A DNA stretch of 64,000 nucleotides from Microbulbifer taiwanensis (GCF_014904815.1 NZ_JACZFR010000017.1:62001-126000), one strand, 5' to 3'. Shown: positions 1 through 9,820, counted from the stretch's first letter. A program made the numbers and translations. The notes: generated from the letters alone by a model not told the origin.

Positions 1-95
1 TGATGAGGTACGAAGATCGAGGCTGGAAAATAGTGAAGGGGGAGAGGACAGGTGTGCGCGAGAGAGAGACCCAGATCTTCACCAAAAAGGCAATA

Positions 96-719
96 TCAAG
101 GTAGCTGCAGCCACCGCTCCAGCCCTTTCAGGATCATATCCACCGCAAAGGAACCGGTGAACAGCGCCGTGAGCCGTCCGGCGATTTCCACATAGCGTTC
201 CACATATTGCTCGTGACGGGTCTGCACCCAGTCGTGTATGGCCTTGAGGAGAATCATGGAGCCGGCGGCCACTACCATGGCCAGCACTATGGCGAGGGAG
301 GCACCGGGAGCGCCGACGCGACTACCGGCGATCACACAGGCGCTGATGGTGCCGGGGCCGACGATAAACGGCATGGCAATGGCGCCCGCCACCTCGCGGG
401 ACTGCGGATTCATGGTGCTGACCGGCGGCCCCACTCCGAGAATCAGGCGGACGCCGATAATCAGGAAGGTGATGCCGCCGAAGATCATAAAAGCCAGGAA
501 ACGCACCTGAAAGACGTTGTCGAAAACCCGCTCCCCCAGCCAGGCAAACAGCAGGAAGACCACCAGGCTGATCAGGAAGGCGCGCACGATCAACTGGGTA
601 AAAACCCGGAGCTCCACCTGCTTGACCAGATCCAGCAGGTAGATACTCATGATAAAGGGATTCAACAGGACCAATAACAGCAGAAATGAATTGGTGAACT
701 GGTCCCAGTCCAGCTCCAT
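96..719 (-). CDS. MarC family integral membrane protein
   Basis: A 207-residue protein that is almost entirely hydrophobic, with about six predicted membrane segments, matching the length of the MarC/UPF0056 family. Family-like features seen are the early 'LLNPF' segment, a central 'GPGTIS' stretch near residue 120, and a polar loop before the last segment. The family was once linked to multiple antibiotic resistance, but its function is not established. Its ATG overlaps the stop of the upstream slipin gene by one base, so the two are probably translationally coupled. It is the last gene of an nfeD-slipin-marC operon. Family call is firm; substrate is unknown. Confidence 0.9.
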   Translation of the reverse strand: MELDWDQFTNSFLLLLVLLNPFIMSIYLLDLVKQVELRVFTQLIVRAFLISLVVFLLFAWLGERVFDNVFQVRFLAFMIFGGITFLIIGVRLILGVGPPVSTMNPQSREVAGAIAMPFIVGPGTISACVIAGSRVGAPGASLAIVLAMVVAAGSMILLKAIHDWVQTRHEQYVERYVEIAGRLTALFTGSFAVDMILKGLERWLQLP

Positions 720-1477
720 TATTTATTTTCCACCGCCTGTTTCAGCAGCGGCTGTATCAGATCCAGCGGCAGGGGAAATACGATGGTGGAGTTCTTTTCC
801 CCGGCGATATCGATCAGCGTCTGCATATAGCGCAGGGTGATTGCATTGGGGTTTTTCGACAACTGGTCCGCGGCCTCGGTGAGTTTTACCGCGGCCTGGG
901 CCTCACCCTCGGCGTGGATCACCTTGGCGCGCCGGGAGCGCTCCGCCTCCGCCTGCTTGGCGATGGCGCGGATCATGCTTTCATCCAGGTCGATATGCTT
1001 GATCTCCACATTGGTGACCTTCACGCCCCAGGCATCGGTCTGCTCGTCGAGAATTTTCTGGATATCCACATTGAGTTTGTCGCGCTCCGACAGCATCTCA
1101 TCCAGTTCGTGCTTGCCCAGCACCGAGCGCAGTGTGGTCTGCGACAGCTGGCTGACCGCCTCATGATAGTGCTCAACGTTAATGATGGCGGACTGCGGAT
1201 CGACCACCCGGTAGTAGACCACCGCATTGACCTTGACCGAGACGTTGTCGCGGCTGATCACGTCCTGGGTGGGTACGTCCATGACCACCACCCGCAGGTC
1301 CACCCGTTCCATGGTCTGGATCACCGGGATGATGATGATCAGGCCCGGTCCCTTGACCGCCTGGAAGCGGCCGAGGAAAAACACCACCGCCCGCTCGTAC
1401 TCGCGCATGATACGGATCGCATACATCACCAGCAGCACCACCGCCGCAATCAGCAATCCCATAAAGTAACTGACCAT
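719..1477 (-). CDS. Slipin (SPFH/band 7, stomatin-like) membrane protein
   Basis: A 252-residue stomatin-like protein: one N-terminal membrane segment (about residues 3-22), then an SPFH/band 7 domain and a C-terminal helical oligomerisation region. The segments around '[11 protein letters not shown]' and '[14 protein letters not shown]' are typical of slipins. Slipins form ring-like assemblies in the inner membrane and are thought to organise microdomains or help membrane-protein quality control. I chose the ATG at 1477, nine codons inside the longest frame, because AGGAG lies six bases upstream. The NfeD-type protease gene lies 40 bp upstream, the classic stomatin/STOPP pairing, and marC overlaps downstream. 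Confidence 0.93.
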   Translation of the reverse strand: MVSYFMGLLIAAVVLLVMYAIRIMREYERAVVFFLGRFQAVKGPGLIIIIPVIQTMERVDLRVVVMDVPTQDVISRDNVSVKVNAVVYYRVVDPQSAIINVEHYHEAVSQLSQTTLRSVLGKHELDEMLSERDKLNVDIQKILDEQTDAWGVKVTNVEIKHIDLDESMIRAIAKQAEAERSRRAKVIHAEGEAQAAVKLTEAADQLSKNPNAITLRYMQTLIDIAGEKNSTIVFPLPLDLIQPLLKQAVENK

Positions 1478-1517
1478 CCCGCTTCTCCTTTTCCCTAGTG
1501 TCAACAGGCCCCAACTT

Positions 1518-3008
1518 TTATTCGGGCTCCACGTGCAGTGTTAGCCCCCGCTGTTCCACCACTCTTACCCGCTGCCCCGGCTGCACTGGCGAGTCGCAGT
1601 GCGCTTGCCAGATTTCACCGCGCAGGTGCACCAGCACCTCGCCATCCTGGACTTCACTGACCACCGCGGTGCACCCCTCCAGGGCCTTTTCTATGACCGG
1701 TCGCGGCTTGCGCAGGCTCTTGCCCACCGCCAGCAGTATCCCCAGCAGCGCCAGGCCGCTGACGCCAGCGATGGCACCGATCAGTTTGCGCGACACCTGC
1801 ATGCCCGGCACGTCCGTATCGATCAGCATCATCGAGCCGATCACCAGCGCAATTACACCGCCGATGCCGAGGGCGCCAAAGCTGGGCATAAACACTTCCG
1901 CCACTATCAGCAGTGCGCCGACAATAATCAGCGCCAGCCCGGCGTAGTTGACCGGCAGCACCTGCAGCGCATAGAAGGCCAGCAGCAGGCAGATAATGCC
2001 GACGATGCCAGGCACCAGCGCACCGGGGTTGTAACCCTCGAAAATAAGGCCGTAAATGCCGATCAACAACAGAATATAGGCTATCTGCGGATTGGTGATC
2101 AGCGCCAGTATCTCGTTGCGCCAGTCCGGCTCGTAGGATTCCACCGGCAGCTCGGTAATATTGGCGGAAATAGTAAGCTCTCCCTCTTCGAGCGCGACCT
2201 TGCGCCCGGCCACCTGCTTCAGCAGGTCCTCGTTGTTCCTGGCCACTATATCGATGACATTCTCTTCCAGGGCCTCTGTAGCGGTCAGCGTGGCCGCCTC
2301 GCGCACCGCTTTTTCCGCCCAGTCGGCATTGCGCCCGTGGCGCTTGGCCAGGCCGCGGATAAAGGCCACCGAGTCGTTGACCATCTTGCGCTCCATCGCC
2401 GTGCCCGAGGCAGGCGCTCCCTTTTCCTCCGCGGATTTCTCGTCTTTTTTATCCTCCCCGTCTTTTTTTTCTGAGGACTCCTTACTGGCTGAAGGCTCCT
2501 TGCCGGCTGAGGGCTCCTTGCCGGCCGAGGGCTCTTTATCGGCTGAGGGCTCTTTGTCGGCTGGCGGTGCCTGGCCGGGCATACCGCCCATCTGCACCGG
2601 CGTCGCTGCACCCAGGGTGGTGGCTGGCGTCATGGCCGCGATATGGCTGGCGTAAAGAATATAGGTGCCGGCACTGGCGGCGCGGGCACCGGCCGGGTGT
2701 ACATAGGTAGCGATGGGGACGGGTGAGGCGAGGATATGCTGGATGATATCGCGGGAGGCGGCGTCGAGGCCGCCGGGGGTGTCCATCTGGATGACGATCA
2801 GCTCCGCACCCCACTCCTGCGCCTCTTCTGTCGCACGCACCAGGTAATCGGTGGTGGCTGGGCCTATGGGACCCTCAATCGAAAGCAGGGCTACATGAGG
2901 GCGAACCTGCTCCTGACCGCTGGCAAGAAGCGCCATCCCCGCCAGAATCAGGAGCGCGGCGGTTTTGGCGACGCGCGAGTAAAGGCTTCCCGAAGTCCGA
3001 TTCAGCAT
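1518..3008 (-). CDS. NfeD family protein (STOPP) with ClpP-class serine protease domain
   Basis: A 496-residue long-form NfeD protein: signal peptide (about 1-30), periplasmic ClpP-like serine protease domain, about four membrane helices (about 290-410), and a C-terminal OB-fold domain. Ser112 in 'ASAG' and Lys208 in 'RKMVND' fit the Ser-Lys dyad of the archaeal stomatin-cleaving protease PH1510 (family knowledge; not aligned here). Between them lies a low-complexity, charged linker (about 148-205) made of KEPSA-like five-residue repeats, which is unusual and probably variable in length. It heads the operon with slipin and marC. Likely role: membrane proteolysis with slipin as partner. Confidence 0.93.
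   Translation of the reverse strand: MLNRTSGSLYSRVAKTAALLILAGMALLASGQEQVRPHVALLSIEGPIGPATTDYLVRATEEAQEWGAELIVIQMDTPGGLDAASRDIIQHILASPVPIATYVHPAGARAASAGTYILYASHIAAMTPATTLGAATPVQMGGMPGQAPPADKEPSADKEPSAGKEPSAGKEPSASKESSEKKDGEDKKDEKSAEEKGAPASGTAMERKMVNDSVAFIRGLAKRHGRNADWAEKAVREAATLTATEALEENVIDIVARNNEDLLKQVAGRKVALEEGELTISANITELPVESYEPDWRNEILALITNPQIAYILLLIGIYGLIFEGYNPGALVPGIVGIICLLLAFYALQVLPVNYAGLALIIVGALLIVAEVFMPSFGALGIGGVIALVIGSMMLIDTDVPGMQVSRKLIGAIAGVSGLALLGILLAVGKSLRKPRPVIEKALEGCTAVVSEVQDGEVLVHLRGEIWQAHCDSPVQPGQRVRVVEQRGLTLHVEPE
2469..2561 (-). repeat. Degenerate 15-bp tandem repeat inside nfeD
   Basis: About five to six copies of a 15-bp unit encode the KEPSA/(D,G)-type pentapeptide linker of the NfeD protein (residues about 150-180). 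The copies differ at a few bases (GGCTGAGGGCTCCTT, GGCCGAGGGCTCTTT and similar). The unit length keeps frame, so copy-number slippage would lengthen or shorten the linker without breaking the gene. Confidence 0.85.
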
Positions 3009-3097
3009 GGCATCTATCCCGGATGCAGAGTGAATAAAATCAGGTTATCAGAAATAACCTGATTTATGCGGCTGAAACGGAAATCGTAGCTGGAAGG

Positions 3098-4114
3098 TTA
3101 AACCGGATTGCGGCGACTGTGCCAGCGCACTTCGCGGGAATACTGATTCACCTTTTCCTCCACCCCCAGCAGCAGCGCGAACAGCGCCATGCGCACCAGC
3201 AGGCCGTTGTCGGTCTGGCGGAAGATGGCCAGGCTGGGGTGTTCGTTGAGATCTGTGTCCAGCTCGTTGGCCTCGGCGCGGGAATCCCGCGGCAGCGGGT
3301 GCATGATCACCGTGTTGGGCTGCGCGTGGCGGGTGAATATCTCCCGGTTCAGGCGAAAGCGGCCGCGGTAGAGATTGGCCTCTTCCTGGGAGGCAAAGCG
3401 CTCCTCCTGGATACGGGTGGAGTAGACGATATCCACCTGGGCGATGGCACTCTCCAGCTGATCCGTTACGGTCACCCGGTGACCGGCCTGGCGCAGCTTC
3501 TCCACCACCTCTTCCGGCATCGCCAGTTCCGGCGGCGATACCAGCATTATCTGTACTTTGCTGAACAGGCACAGCAGCTTGCACAGGGAGTGCACGGTGC
3601 GACCGTGCTTGAGGTCGCCGATCATGGCGATGCGGAAGTCGTCCAGGGAGCGACCGTGGCCCTCCAGTTCCTTGCGGATGGTGTAGAGATCCAGCAGTGC
3701 CTGGGTCGGGTGTTCATTGGCCCCGTCGCCGCCGTTGACCACCGGCACCCGGCTGGCGGCGGCGAACTCGGCCACCGAGCCCTCCTGCGGATGGCGCATG
3801 CAGATGACGTCGCTGTAGCCGGACAGCACCCGCGCCGTGTCGTAGAGGGATTCGCCCTTGGCCATGGCGCTGGCGGTGATTCCGACGGTTTCCCGCACTG
3901 TGCCACCGAGCAGGTTGAAGGCGGCGCCGAAGCTGAGGCGAGTGCGGGTGCTCGGCTCCAGGAACATATTGCCGAGAATAGCGCCCTCCAACACCCGGGT
4001 GACCTTCTCCCGGCGCGCATAGGGCCCCATGGCGTCCGCCACCTGAAAAACGCGGTCGATATCAACCCGCTCGAACTGGCTGACGGAAAGGATATTGGCT
4101 CCGATAAAGTCCAT
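3098..4114 (-). CDS. pyrB: Aspartate carbamoyltransferase catalytic subunit
   Basis: Condenses carbamoyl phosphate with aspartate, the committed step of pyrimidine synthesis, in the cytosol. The 338-residue product has the carbamoyl-phosphate loop 'STRTR' (55-59), Lys86 in 'KGES', 'HPTQALLD' (135-142) and the aspartate-side 'HPLPR' motif. It is somewhat longer than the roughly 310-residue E. coli enzyme, with an extended N-terminus and a basic C-terminal tail. The ATG at 4114 follows GGAG at suitable distance and matches the family start; the frame remains open a further 44 codons upstream without family similarity. No pyrI or pyrC lies next to it. Downstream and convergent partners are unrelated. 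Confidence 0.95.
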   Translation of the reverse strand: MDFIGANILSVSQFERVDIDRVFQVADAMGPYARREKVTRVLEGAILGNMFLEPSTRTRLSFGAAFNLLGGTVRETVGITASAMAKGESLYDTARVLSGYSDVICMRHPQEGSVAEFAAASRVPVVNGGDGANEHPTQALLDLYTIRKELEGHGRSLDDFRIAMIGDLKHGRTVHSLCKLLCLFSKVQIMLVSPPELAMPEEVVEKLRQAGHRVTVTDQLESAIAQVDIVYSTRIQEERFASQEEANLYRGRFRLNREIFTRHAQPNTVIMHPLPRDSRAEANELDTDLNEHPSLAIFRQTDNGLLVRMALFALLLGVEEKVNQYSREVRWHSRRNPV

Positions 4115-4200
4115 TGCTGCTCCGTTGGTTGCGCCTTTTGGGCGCCTGGCTTGAACGCGGGGCATTCTACTCGCGCGCCGGCAAAGAACATAGCTGCGCA

Positions 4201-4248
4201 GGGTGCGCCGTGCGCACCGATCGGGCCGATGGTGCACACGGCGCACCC
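4201..4248. repeat. Palindromic intergenic repeat, GGGTGCGCC family
   Basis: Two 18-base arms (4201-4218 and 4231-4248) pair with a single G/T-type mismatch around a 12-base loop. The same sequence core recurs as a shorter hairpin at 8334-8358, so this is a dispersed REP/MITE-like family and not a gene-specific terminator. It lies between sbcB and pyrB, both on the minus strand. Confidence 0.85.
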
Positions 4249-4278
4249 TACGGGAGCCGAAATATTGGGGCCAAGGGC

Positions 4279-4313
4279 GTAGGTTGGGCTGGGCTCCGCG
4301 AAGCCCAACCTAC
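4279..4313. repeat. Palindromic intergenic repeat, GTAGGTTGGGCT family
   Basis: Perfect 12-base arms GTAGGTTGGGCT (4279-4290) and its complement (4302-4313) with an 11-base loop. It lies nine bases beyond the sbcB stop codon and could stall transcription leaving that gene, but there is no T-run on either side. Similar GTAGGTTGGG palindromes are widespread bacterial repeats (recollection, not searched). Confidence 0.8.
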
Positions 4314-4322
4314 CGCCACAAT

Positions 4323-5762
4323 TCAGGCCAACAGGCCGTCGCCCCAGCTCTCCAGCTGATCCAGCAGCTGCACCTTGTCCGGAAACTGCTCGCGCAGGGC
4401 GGCAATCTGCTCGAAGTAGGGCTCCAGGGTGATACTGGCACCGGCGGCGGGATCGGTCAGGCGGCGGTAGCGCCATTCCTGCCAGCGCTGCTGCTCTTCG
4501 GCGGACAGCGTCCCGGGGAAATTGCGCGCGCGCAGGCGGAACAGCAGTTCCGGCAATCGCTTATCGGCAAAAGGTACCTGGCCGGACAGCACCTCGGGGC
4601 CGCGCTCGGCCAAATCCCGGTGCAGCTGTCGGCACAGATCGCGATCGGCGTCATTCAGGAAACCATCATAGAGACTGGCCTCCGCATCCCGCTGCGGGAA
4701 ATCGCTGTCGAGATAGACCCTATGCAGCTTGTCCGTCAGGTCTGCGCCCCGCAGCCGCTGCCAGTTGGCCTCGCAGGCGGCCTTGTCGATGCCCAGCTGG
4801 GCCGCGCGCCCGTCGTCGAGCATATTGGGCGGAGCCAGCACCGGGCACTTGTTCAGGTGCACCAGCTTCAGGCCCGCCGGCAGTTCCCCCTCACCCAACT
4901 GGTCGCGGGATGTATAGAGACGCTCGCGCAATGCCTCGGCGTCCAGACTGAACAGCGGCTCCGGGTCCATGGCCAGGTTGGCGGCGATTATCGCGTTGCG
5001 ATTCACCGGGTGCGCGGCCAGCGGGACTATATAGGTGAGGTGACCCTGGGTAGCGGGCACCTTGCCGGAGATATGCAGCAACGGCTTGCGCTCGCGCAGA
5101 TCGATCAACTTGGCCGCTTCCTGCTTGCGGCGCAGCTTATAGCAATAGTCGTAGAGTTTCGGCTGTTTGCTCCGCACCAGCCGCGCCATATCGATGGTGG
5201 CGCGCACATCGGACAGGGCGTCGTGAGCACCTGCGTGGGCAATGCCATTGGCGGCGGTCAGCTCTTCCAGGCGGAAGGACGGTACTCTCTCGCCATTCGC
5301 GGCCTCCCGCTGCGGCCACTGGATCCCGTCCGGGCGCAGGGCGTAGGTCAGGCGCACCATATCGATGATGTCCCAGCGGCTGTTGCCGGAGCGCCACTCG
5401 CGCTCGTAGGGATCCAGCAGGTTGCGATAGAGGGTGTGGCGGGTCATCTCGTCGTCGAAGCGCAGGCTGTTATAGCCGACGCCGCAGGTGCCGGGCGCGC
5501 CCAGTTCGGCGAGGATACGCTGGATGAATTCTATCTCCGGCACCCCCTCGGCCAGGGCCTTTTGCGGACTAATGCCGGTGACCAGGCTGGCCATCGGCTG
5601 TGGCAGGCAGTCGCTGCCCGGCTGGCAGTAGACCATCAGTGGCTCACCGACGATATTGAGCCCCTCGTCGGTGCGGATGCCGGCGAACTGGGACGGCTTG
5701 TCCGCGCCCGGATCCGTGCCCCAGGTTTCGTAGTCGTGCCAGTAGAGAGTGGTATTGCTCAC
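4323..5762 (-). CDS. sbcB: Exodeoxyribonuclease I
   Basis: A 3'-5' single-strand DNA exonuclease used in recombination and mismatch repair. The 479-residue product matches the E. coli enzyme (475). Exo I motif 'DYET' places Asp10 and Glu12; the Exo III motif 'HDALSDV' supplies the His and Asp of a DEDDh active site. The SH3-like middle and the helical C-terminal domain follow as in the family. The start 'MSNTTLYWHDYET' begins directly at the fold. The 276-bp gap upstream carries a long inverted repeat. Confidence is high. Confidence 0.96.
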   Translation of the reverse strand: MSNTTLYWHDYETWGTDPGADKPSQFAGIRTDEGLNIVGEPLMVYCQPGSDCLPQPMASLVTGISPQKALAEGVPEIEFIQRILAELGAPGTCGVGYNSLRFDDEMTRHTLYRNLLDPYEREWRSGNSRWDIIDMVRLTYALRPDGIQWPQREAANGERVPSFRLEELTAANGIAHAGAHDALSDVRATIDMARLVRSKQPKLYDYCYKLRRKQEAAKLIDLRERKPLLHISGKVPATQGHLTYIVPLAAHPVNRNAIIAANLAMDPEPLFSLDAEALRERLYTSRDQLGEGELPAGLKLVHLNKCPVLAPPNMLDDGRAAQLGIDKAACEANWQRLRGADLTDKLHRVYLDSDFPQRDAEASLYDGFLNDADRDLCRQLHRDLAERGPEVLSGQVPFADKRLPELLFRLRARNFPGTLSAEEQQRWQEWRYRRLTDPAAGASITLEPYFEQIAALREQFPDKVQLLDQLESWGDGLLA

Positions 5763-5853
5763 ATGTCCCCCTGTTTTTGGGAGGCATCATAGCATCGGGG
5801 CGGTAAACCAGGGACTCGTGAAAAGATACTGATGCTGAAAGCTAAGGTCCCGT

Positions 5854-5947
5854 TGCCGGTGGCTGTTTGCGGGACCTTTGAGGCATGGATGCCGGTTAGA
5901 GCTTACAGGGACGTATTCACAGCGTGTCCCGCAAACAGCCACCGGCA
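5854..5947. repeat. Long inverted repeat (22-bp perfect arms, 50-base loop)
   Basis: Arms at 5854-5875 and 5926-5947 are perfect complements starting TGCCGGTGGCTG. The loop contains a small palindrome GGCATGGATGCC followed by an 'AGGGACGTATTCAC' segment. That loop resembles a repeat I recall from marine gammaproteobacteria. It sits in the divergent gap 5763-6038 between sbcB and the VOC gene. Nothing else in the gap looks coding. It could form a stable RNA hairpin if transcribed. Confidence 0.85.
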
Positions 5948-6038
5948 GCAGGGCCGCCACAAGGCTTGAAACAGAGGGCTGGACAAGGGCCCTGTCGCGG
6001 CACAAGATTGCCAGACACCAAAAACAAGGAGAATTGAT

Positions 6039-6488
6039 ATGGCAGTCAAACCCGTGCCCGAGGGCTACCACAGCGTCACCCCCTACCTGAGTATCAACGG
6101 CGCAGCCAGGGCCATCGAATTTTACGAGCGCGCCTTCGGCGCCAAAGAGCTGTTCCGCTTCCCCATGCCGGACGGCAGCATCGCCCACGCGGAAATCCAG
6201 GTTGGCGATACCCGCATCTCGCTGGCCGACGACAATGAAGAGGGCGGCCTGCTGAGTCCCCAGGGCAGCTCCCCGGTGGGCCTGCTGCTATATGTTGAGG
6301 ATGTGGACAGCGTCTTCGCCCGCGCCGTCGAGGCCGGTGCATCCGTCAAGCGCCCGCTGGAGGACCAGTTCTACGGCGACCGCAGCGGCACCCTGCAGGA
6401 TCCCTTCGGCCACGTCTGGTTCCTCGCCACCCATATCGAGGACGTACCCGAGGACGAGCTGGAGCGCCGCGCCGCGGAACTCTCCTGA
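6039..6488 (+). CDS. VOC family (glyoxalase-like, PhnB-type) protein
   Basis: A 149-residue vicinal-oxygen-chelate protein, close in form to the PhnB/YdcJ-type group: '[23 protein letters not shown]' style opening (quoted as two parts: VTPYLSING and [11 protein letters not shown]), a central 'EIQVGD' strand, and the C-terminal '[14 protein letters not shown]' segment. Members are small dimeric metal-binding proteins; most have no known substrate and I cannot assign one here. AAGGAG lies eight bases before the ATG. It is followed by a GC-rich hairpin and argS on the same strand. Confidence 0.88.
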   Translation: MAVKPVPEGYHSVTPYLSINGAARAIEFYERAFGAKELFRFPMPDGSIAHAEIQVGDTRISLADDNEEGGLLSPQGSSPVGLLLYVEDVDSVFARAVEAGASVKRPLEDQFYGDRSGTLQDPFGHVWFLATHIEDVPEDELERRAAELS

Positions 6489-6506
6489 CCTGCCCCACAC
6501 CTCGAC

Positions 6507-6534
6507 GGGGGCGGCCGGTTGCAAAGCCGCCCCC
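6507..6534 (+). terminator. GC-rich hairpin between VOC gene and argS
   Basis: Nine-base arms GGGGGCGGC (6507-6515) and GCCGCCCCC (6526-6534) with a ten-base loop, starting 19 bases after the VOC stop codon. It has no T-run, so it is not a classical intrinsic terminator; it may protect the 3' end or attenuate read-through to argS. Confidence 0.45.
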
Positions 6535-6583
6535 CTCCATTACAATCCCGCGATTCCACGGATTACAGCAGCAGTTTCCCCCT

Positions 6584-8320
6584 ATGAATATTCGCCAACT
6601 CCTCTCCGACAAATTCCAGGCCGCCATGATTGCCGCGGGCATCCCCGAAGACTGCGGCCCTGTCGTGGCGCCGGCGAAGAAGGCGGGCTTTGGCGACTAC
6701 CAGGCCAACGGCGCCATGGCTGCAGCCAAGCGCATGGGCACCAACCCGCGCGAGCTGGCGGGCAGGATCCTGGAAAAGCTGGATCGGGGCGACATGATCG
6801 AAAAGGTGGAGATCGCCGGTCCCGGCTTCCTGAACATCCACCTGAGTGAGGGGTGGCTGGCAGGCCAGCTGGCCGCGGCCGAGAGTGACGGGCGCCTGAA
6901 TATCGCCCCGGTGGCCGAGCCGCAGACGGTGGTGATCGACTACTCCCACCCCAACCTGGCCAAAGAGATGCATGTGGGCCACCTGCGCACCTCCATTATC
7001 GGTGACGCCCTGGCGCGGCTGCTGGAGTTCCAGGGCCACAAGGTAGTGCGCCAGAACCATATGGGCGACTGGGGCACCCAGTTCGGCATGCTGCTCGCGC
7101 ACCTGTCCGACAAGCTGGAAAACAACGATGCAGAGGTGGCCCTGGCGGACCTGGAGGTCTTCTACCGCGAGGCCAAGGTGCGCTTCGACGACGAAGAGGG
7201 CTTTGCCGACCGCGCCCGTGAATACGTGGTGAAACTCCAGGGTGGAGACCAGCAGTGCCTGAAGCTGTGGAAGCAGTTTATCGATATCTCCATCAGCCAC
7301 TGTGAGGAAATCTATTCCAAGCTGAATGTCACCCTCAAGCAGGGGGATGTCTACGCCGAGAGCCAGTACAACGACGACCTGCCGGTACTGGTGAGGGAAC
7401 TGCTGGACCGTGGTATCGCCGTCGAGGACCAGGGCGCGATCGTGGTCTTCCTGGAAGAGATGGCGGACAAGGAGGGCAACCCCAGCCCGATGATCATCCA
7501 GAAGAAGGGCGGCGGCTACCTCTACGCCACCACCGACCTGGCCGCCATCCGCTACCGCGCCAATACGCTCAATGCCGACCGCATTCTCTACGTAGTAGAC
7601 GCGCGCCAGTCCCTGCACCTGCAGCAGGCCTTCACCGCCTCGCGCAAGGCCGGCTTCCTGCCGGAGACTGTGTCTCTGGAACACTGCGCCTTCGGCACCA
7701 TGATGGGCGACGATGGCAAGCCGTTCAAAACCCGCACCGGCGGTACCGTAAAGCTGGCCTCACTGCTGGACGAGGCGGTGGAGCGCGCCGAGAAGCTGGT
7801 GGCGGCCAAGAACCCGGAACTGGACGCGGCCGCCTGCGCAGAGATAGCACGCAAGGTGGGTATAGGTGCGGTCAAATACGCCGACCTGAGCAAGACCCGC
7901 ACCAACGACTACGCCTTCAGCTGGGACGCCATGCTGAGCTTCGAGGGCAATACCGCCCCCTACCTGCAGTACGCCTACACCCGCGTGCGCAGTATCTTCC
8001 GCCGCGCCGGCGTAGAGCCGGGCCAACTCAAGGGCGAGATACAGCTGGGCACCGCCGAGGAGCGCGCCCTGGCAATCAAGCTGTGCCAGTTCGGAGAAAT
8101 ACTGGACCAGGTGGCCAGGGACACCTTCCCGCATATGCTGTGCAGCTACCTCTACGACCTGGCCAGCGCCTATATGGCCTTCTACGAGGCCTGCCCGGTG
8201 CTCAAGGAAGGCGTCGGCGAAGCGCAGAAGCAGAGTCGCCTGCAGCTGTGCGACCTGGTCGCGCGCACCATCGCCACCGGGCTGGATCTGCTCGGTATCG
8301 AAGTGATGGAAAAAATGTGA
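6584..8320 (+). CDS. argS: Arginyl-tRNA synthetase
   Basis: Charges tRNA-Arg with arginine. The 578-residue class I synthetase has an N-terminal Add1-like tRNA-binding domain (about 1-110), the ATP-binding 'HVGH' signature at 130-133 within '[13 protein letters not shown]', and a C-terminal DALR anticodon-binding domain. The KMSKS position is replaced by a 'KTRTGG' segment, which is normal for many bacterial ArgRS enzymes. Length equals that of E. coli ArgS (577). The start at 6584 is the first ATG and begins at the family N-terminus. Confidence is very high. Confidence 0.97.
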   Translation: MNIRQLLSDKFQAAMIAAGIPEDCGPVVAPAKKAGFGDYQANGAMAAAKRMGTNPRELAGRILEKLDRGDMIEKVEIAGPGFLNIHLSEGWLAGQLAAAESDGRLNIAPVAEPQTVVIDYSHPNLAKEMHVGHLRTSIIGDALARLLEFQGHKVVRQNHMGDWGTQFGMLLAHLSDKLENNDAEVALADLEVFYREAKVRFDDEEGFADRAREYVVKLQGGDQQCLKLWKQFIDISISHCEEIYSKLNVTLKQGDVYAESQYNDDLPVLVRELLDRGIAVEDQGAIVVFLEEMADKEGNPSPMIIQKKGGGYLYATTDLAAIRYRANTLNADRILYVVDARQSLHLQQAFTASRKAGFLPETVSLEHCAFGTMMGDDGKPFKTRTGGTVKLASLLDEAVERAEKLVAAKNPELDAAACAEIARKVGIGAVKYADLSKTRTNDYAFSWDAMLSFEGNTAPYLQYAYTRVRSIFRRAGVEPGQLKGEIQLGTAEERALAIKLCQFGEILDQVARDTFPHMLCSYLYDLASAYMAFYEACPVLKEGVGEAQKQSRLQLCDLVARTIATGLDLLGIEVMEKM

Positions 8321-8333
8321 TTTGGGGACCCTC

Positions 8334-8358
8334 GTAGGGTGCGCCGTGCGCACTCTAC
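8334..8358. repeat. Palindromic repeat, GGGTGCGCC family (short copy)
   Basis: Eleven-base arms (8334-8344 and 8348-8358, one G/T wobble) around a three-base loop. The core matches the larger copy at 4201-4248. It occupies the short gap between argS and the reductase gene. Confidence 0.8.
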
Positions 8359-8377
8359 AGGGTTGGAGCGAAATTCC

Positions 8378-9259
8378 GTGAAAATATTGATCACCGGCGC
8401 CTCCGGCCTGCTCGGGCGCAGCGTCTTCAAACTGCTGGACTCGAATCCCGAGCTCTCGGTGACCGGCACCGCCCACTCCCGCGCCGGTGACAGGCTGCTG
8501 CGACTGGACCTCAACGATTCAGCTGCAGTGCGGGAAACCCTGCAAAAAGTTCAGCCGCATGTCGTCATTCACTGCGCCGCCGAGCGCTGGCCGGATCGCT
8601 GTGCCGAAGACCCGGATGCGGCCTGGAAACTGAATGTGCGAAGTACAGAAGAACTGGCGCAGCTGTGCAGCGGGGCCGGCGCACAGCTGGTGTATATCTC
8701 CACCGACTATGTTTTCGATGGCGCAGAGCCGCCCTACTCCAGCGACGACCGACCCAACCCGATCAATTTCTACGGTCGCAGCAAGCTGGCGGGGGAAGAG
8801 GCGGTACTGGAAAACGGCGATCACTGGGTACTGCGCCTGCCGCTGCTGTTCGGCCCGGTAACCCAGCTGCGCGAGTCCGGCGTCACCGCATTGCTGGAAA
8901 CTCTACGCAATCCGGAACCGGTTGCATTGGACGACTGGGCAGTGCGCTTCCCTACGAGTGTCGAGGATGTCGCCGAAGTTCTGGCCCAGTGTCTGCAGAA
9001 GATACGCGCGGGAAGCCGGTTTGCCGGCATCTACCAGTGGAGCGGCGATACCGCCTGCACCCGCTACCAGCTCGCGAAAATGGTCGCGGACAGCTGCGGC
9101 CTGTCGGCAGATCACCTGAGCGGTGACCCGGCACCGCAATTTGCCGAACCGAGACCACGCAATTGCCAGCTGGACAAGTCGCGCCTCACCGATATGGGCA
9201 TAGTGGCCGGGGAATCGCTGGAGAAACAGCTGGCGCGCTACCTGGCACCTTTTCTTTGA
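8378..9259 (+). CDS. NAD(P)-dependent sugar-nucleotide-type reductase (RmlD/MAT2B-like, extended SDR)
   Basis: A 293-residue extended short-chain dehydrogenase. It opens with the nucleotide-binding loop 'TGASGLLG', has 'ISTDYVFDG' (typical of RmlD and MAT2-beta relatives) and the catalytic 'YGRSKLAGE' (Tyr-x3-Lys). The RmlD family reduces dTDP-4-keto-rhamnose, but this gene is not with rmlABC, so the substrate is uncertain. I chose the GTG at 8378 because the protein then begins with the beta-strand 'VKILITGASG' and GGAG lies about ten bases upstream; the longer frame begins inside the upstream palindromic repeat. Confidence 0.85.
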   Translation: MKILITGASGLLGRSVFKLLDSNPELSVTGTAHSRAGDRLLRLDLNDSAAVRETLQKVQPHVVIHCAAERWPDRCAEDPDAAWKLNVRSTEELAQLCSGAGAQLVYISTDYVFDGAEPPYSSDDRPNPINFYGRSKLAGEEAVLENGDHWVLRLPLLFGPVTQLRESGVTALLETLRNPEPVALDDWAVRFPTSVEDVAEVLAQCLQKIRAGSRFAGIYQWSGDTACTRYQLAKMVADSCGLSADHLSGDPAPQFAEPRPRNCQLDKSRLTDMGIVAGESLEKQLARYLAPFL

Positions 9260-9286
9260 GAGGAAATCAACGGGCGGAAATCGCCT

Positions 9287-9607
9287 TCAGGCGATTTCCG
9301 CAGGAGGGGATGAAGAGGGGGAAACCCGGTTGGCCAGTTGTGTCAATAGGGGCACGTTTTCCGCCAGCCAGTCCGATTCCCGCCCGGATTCGGCAGCCAG
9401 TACCCGGTCCAGCAACCGCGATGCGGTGTCCAGCTGGCAGCCCTGCATAACCCACAGTTCCGAATACCAGGCCAGGGGCCCGCTTTCCTCCTGCGGTACA
9501 TCGACCACAGACTTTTGCATCAAAACAGAAATACCAGCTCTTTCCAGCAGCGTGTACAGGTGACTTACTAGCAATTGGTCGCTGGCGATGAAGATCCTTT
9601 GCGCCAT
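9287..9607 (-). CDS. DUF2007-like small protein (putative signal-transducing protein)
   Basis: A 106-residue protein beginning 'MAQRIFIASDQLLVSHLYTLLERAG', given here only to show the DUF2007-like pattern of a short strand, then a helix that ends in 'LLERAGISV', and a later 'ELWV' strand. DUF2007 proteins are small ferredoxin-like folds of unknown role, some described as putative signal transducers. The C-terminal 30 residues are not conserved-looking. It is convergent with the reductase gene. Assignment to the family is moderate. Confidence 0.7.
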   Translation of the reverse strand: MAQRIFIASDQLLVSHLYTLLERAGISVLMQKSVVDVPQEESGPLAWYSELWVMQGCQLDTASRLLDRVLAAESGRESDWLAENVPLLTQLANRVSPSSSPPAEIA

Positions 9608-9820
9608 GATGAGATTTTCCGCAGTCCTTGCCGGCTGGCAGCCTCAGCAGTTTCGTTATCTTTATCGGAGCCCGAAGGATAGAAATATTGCATCGGGTAT
9701 CCTTAAAAGTAGACCAGCGGCAGACACTGCGCGGCAATCATCAAAAATATAGGGTGAGAATCCGCGTCAGGCGCAGGAAATAGTGGCCCGGGCCCAATCC
9801 CTCTGGATTCCCGCCATAAG

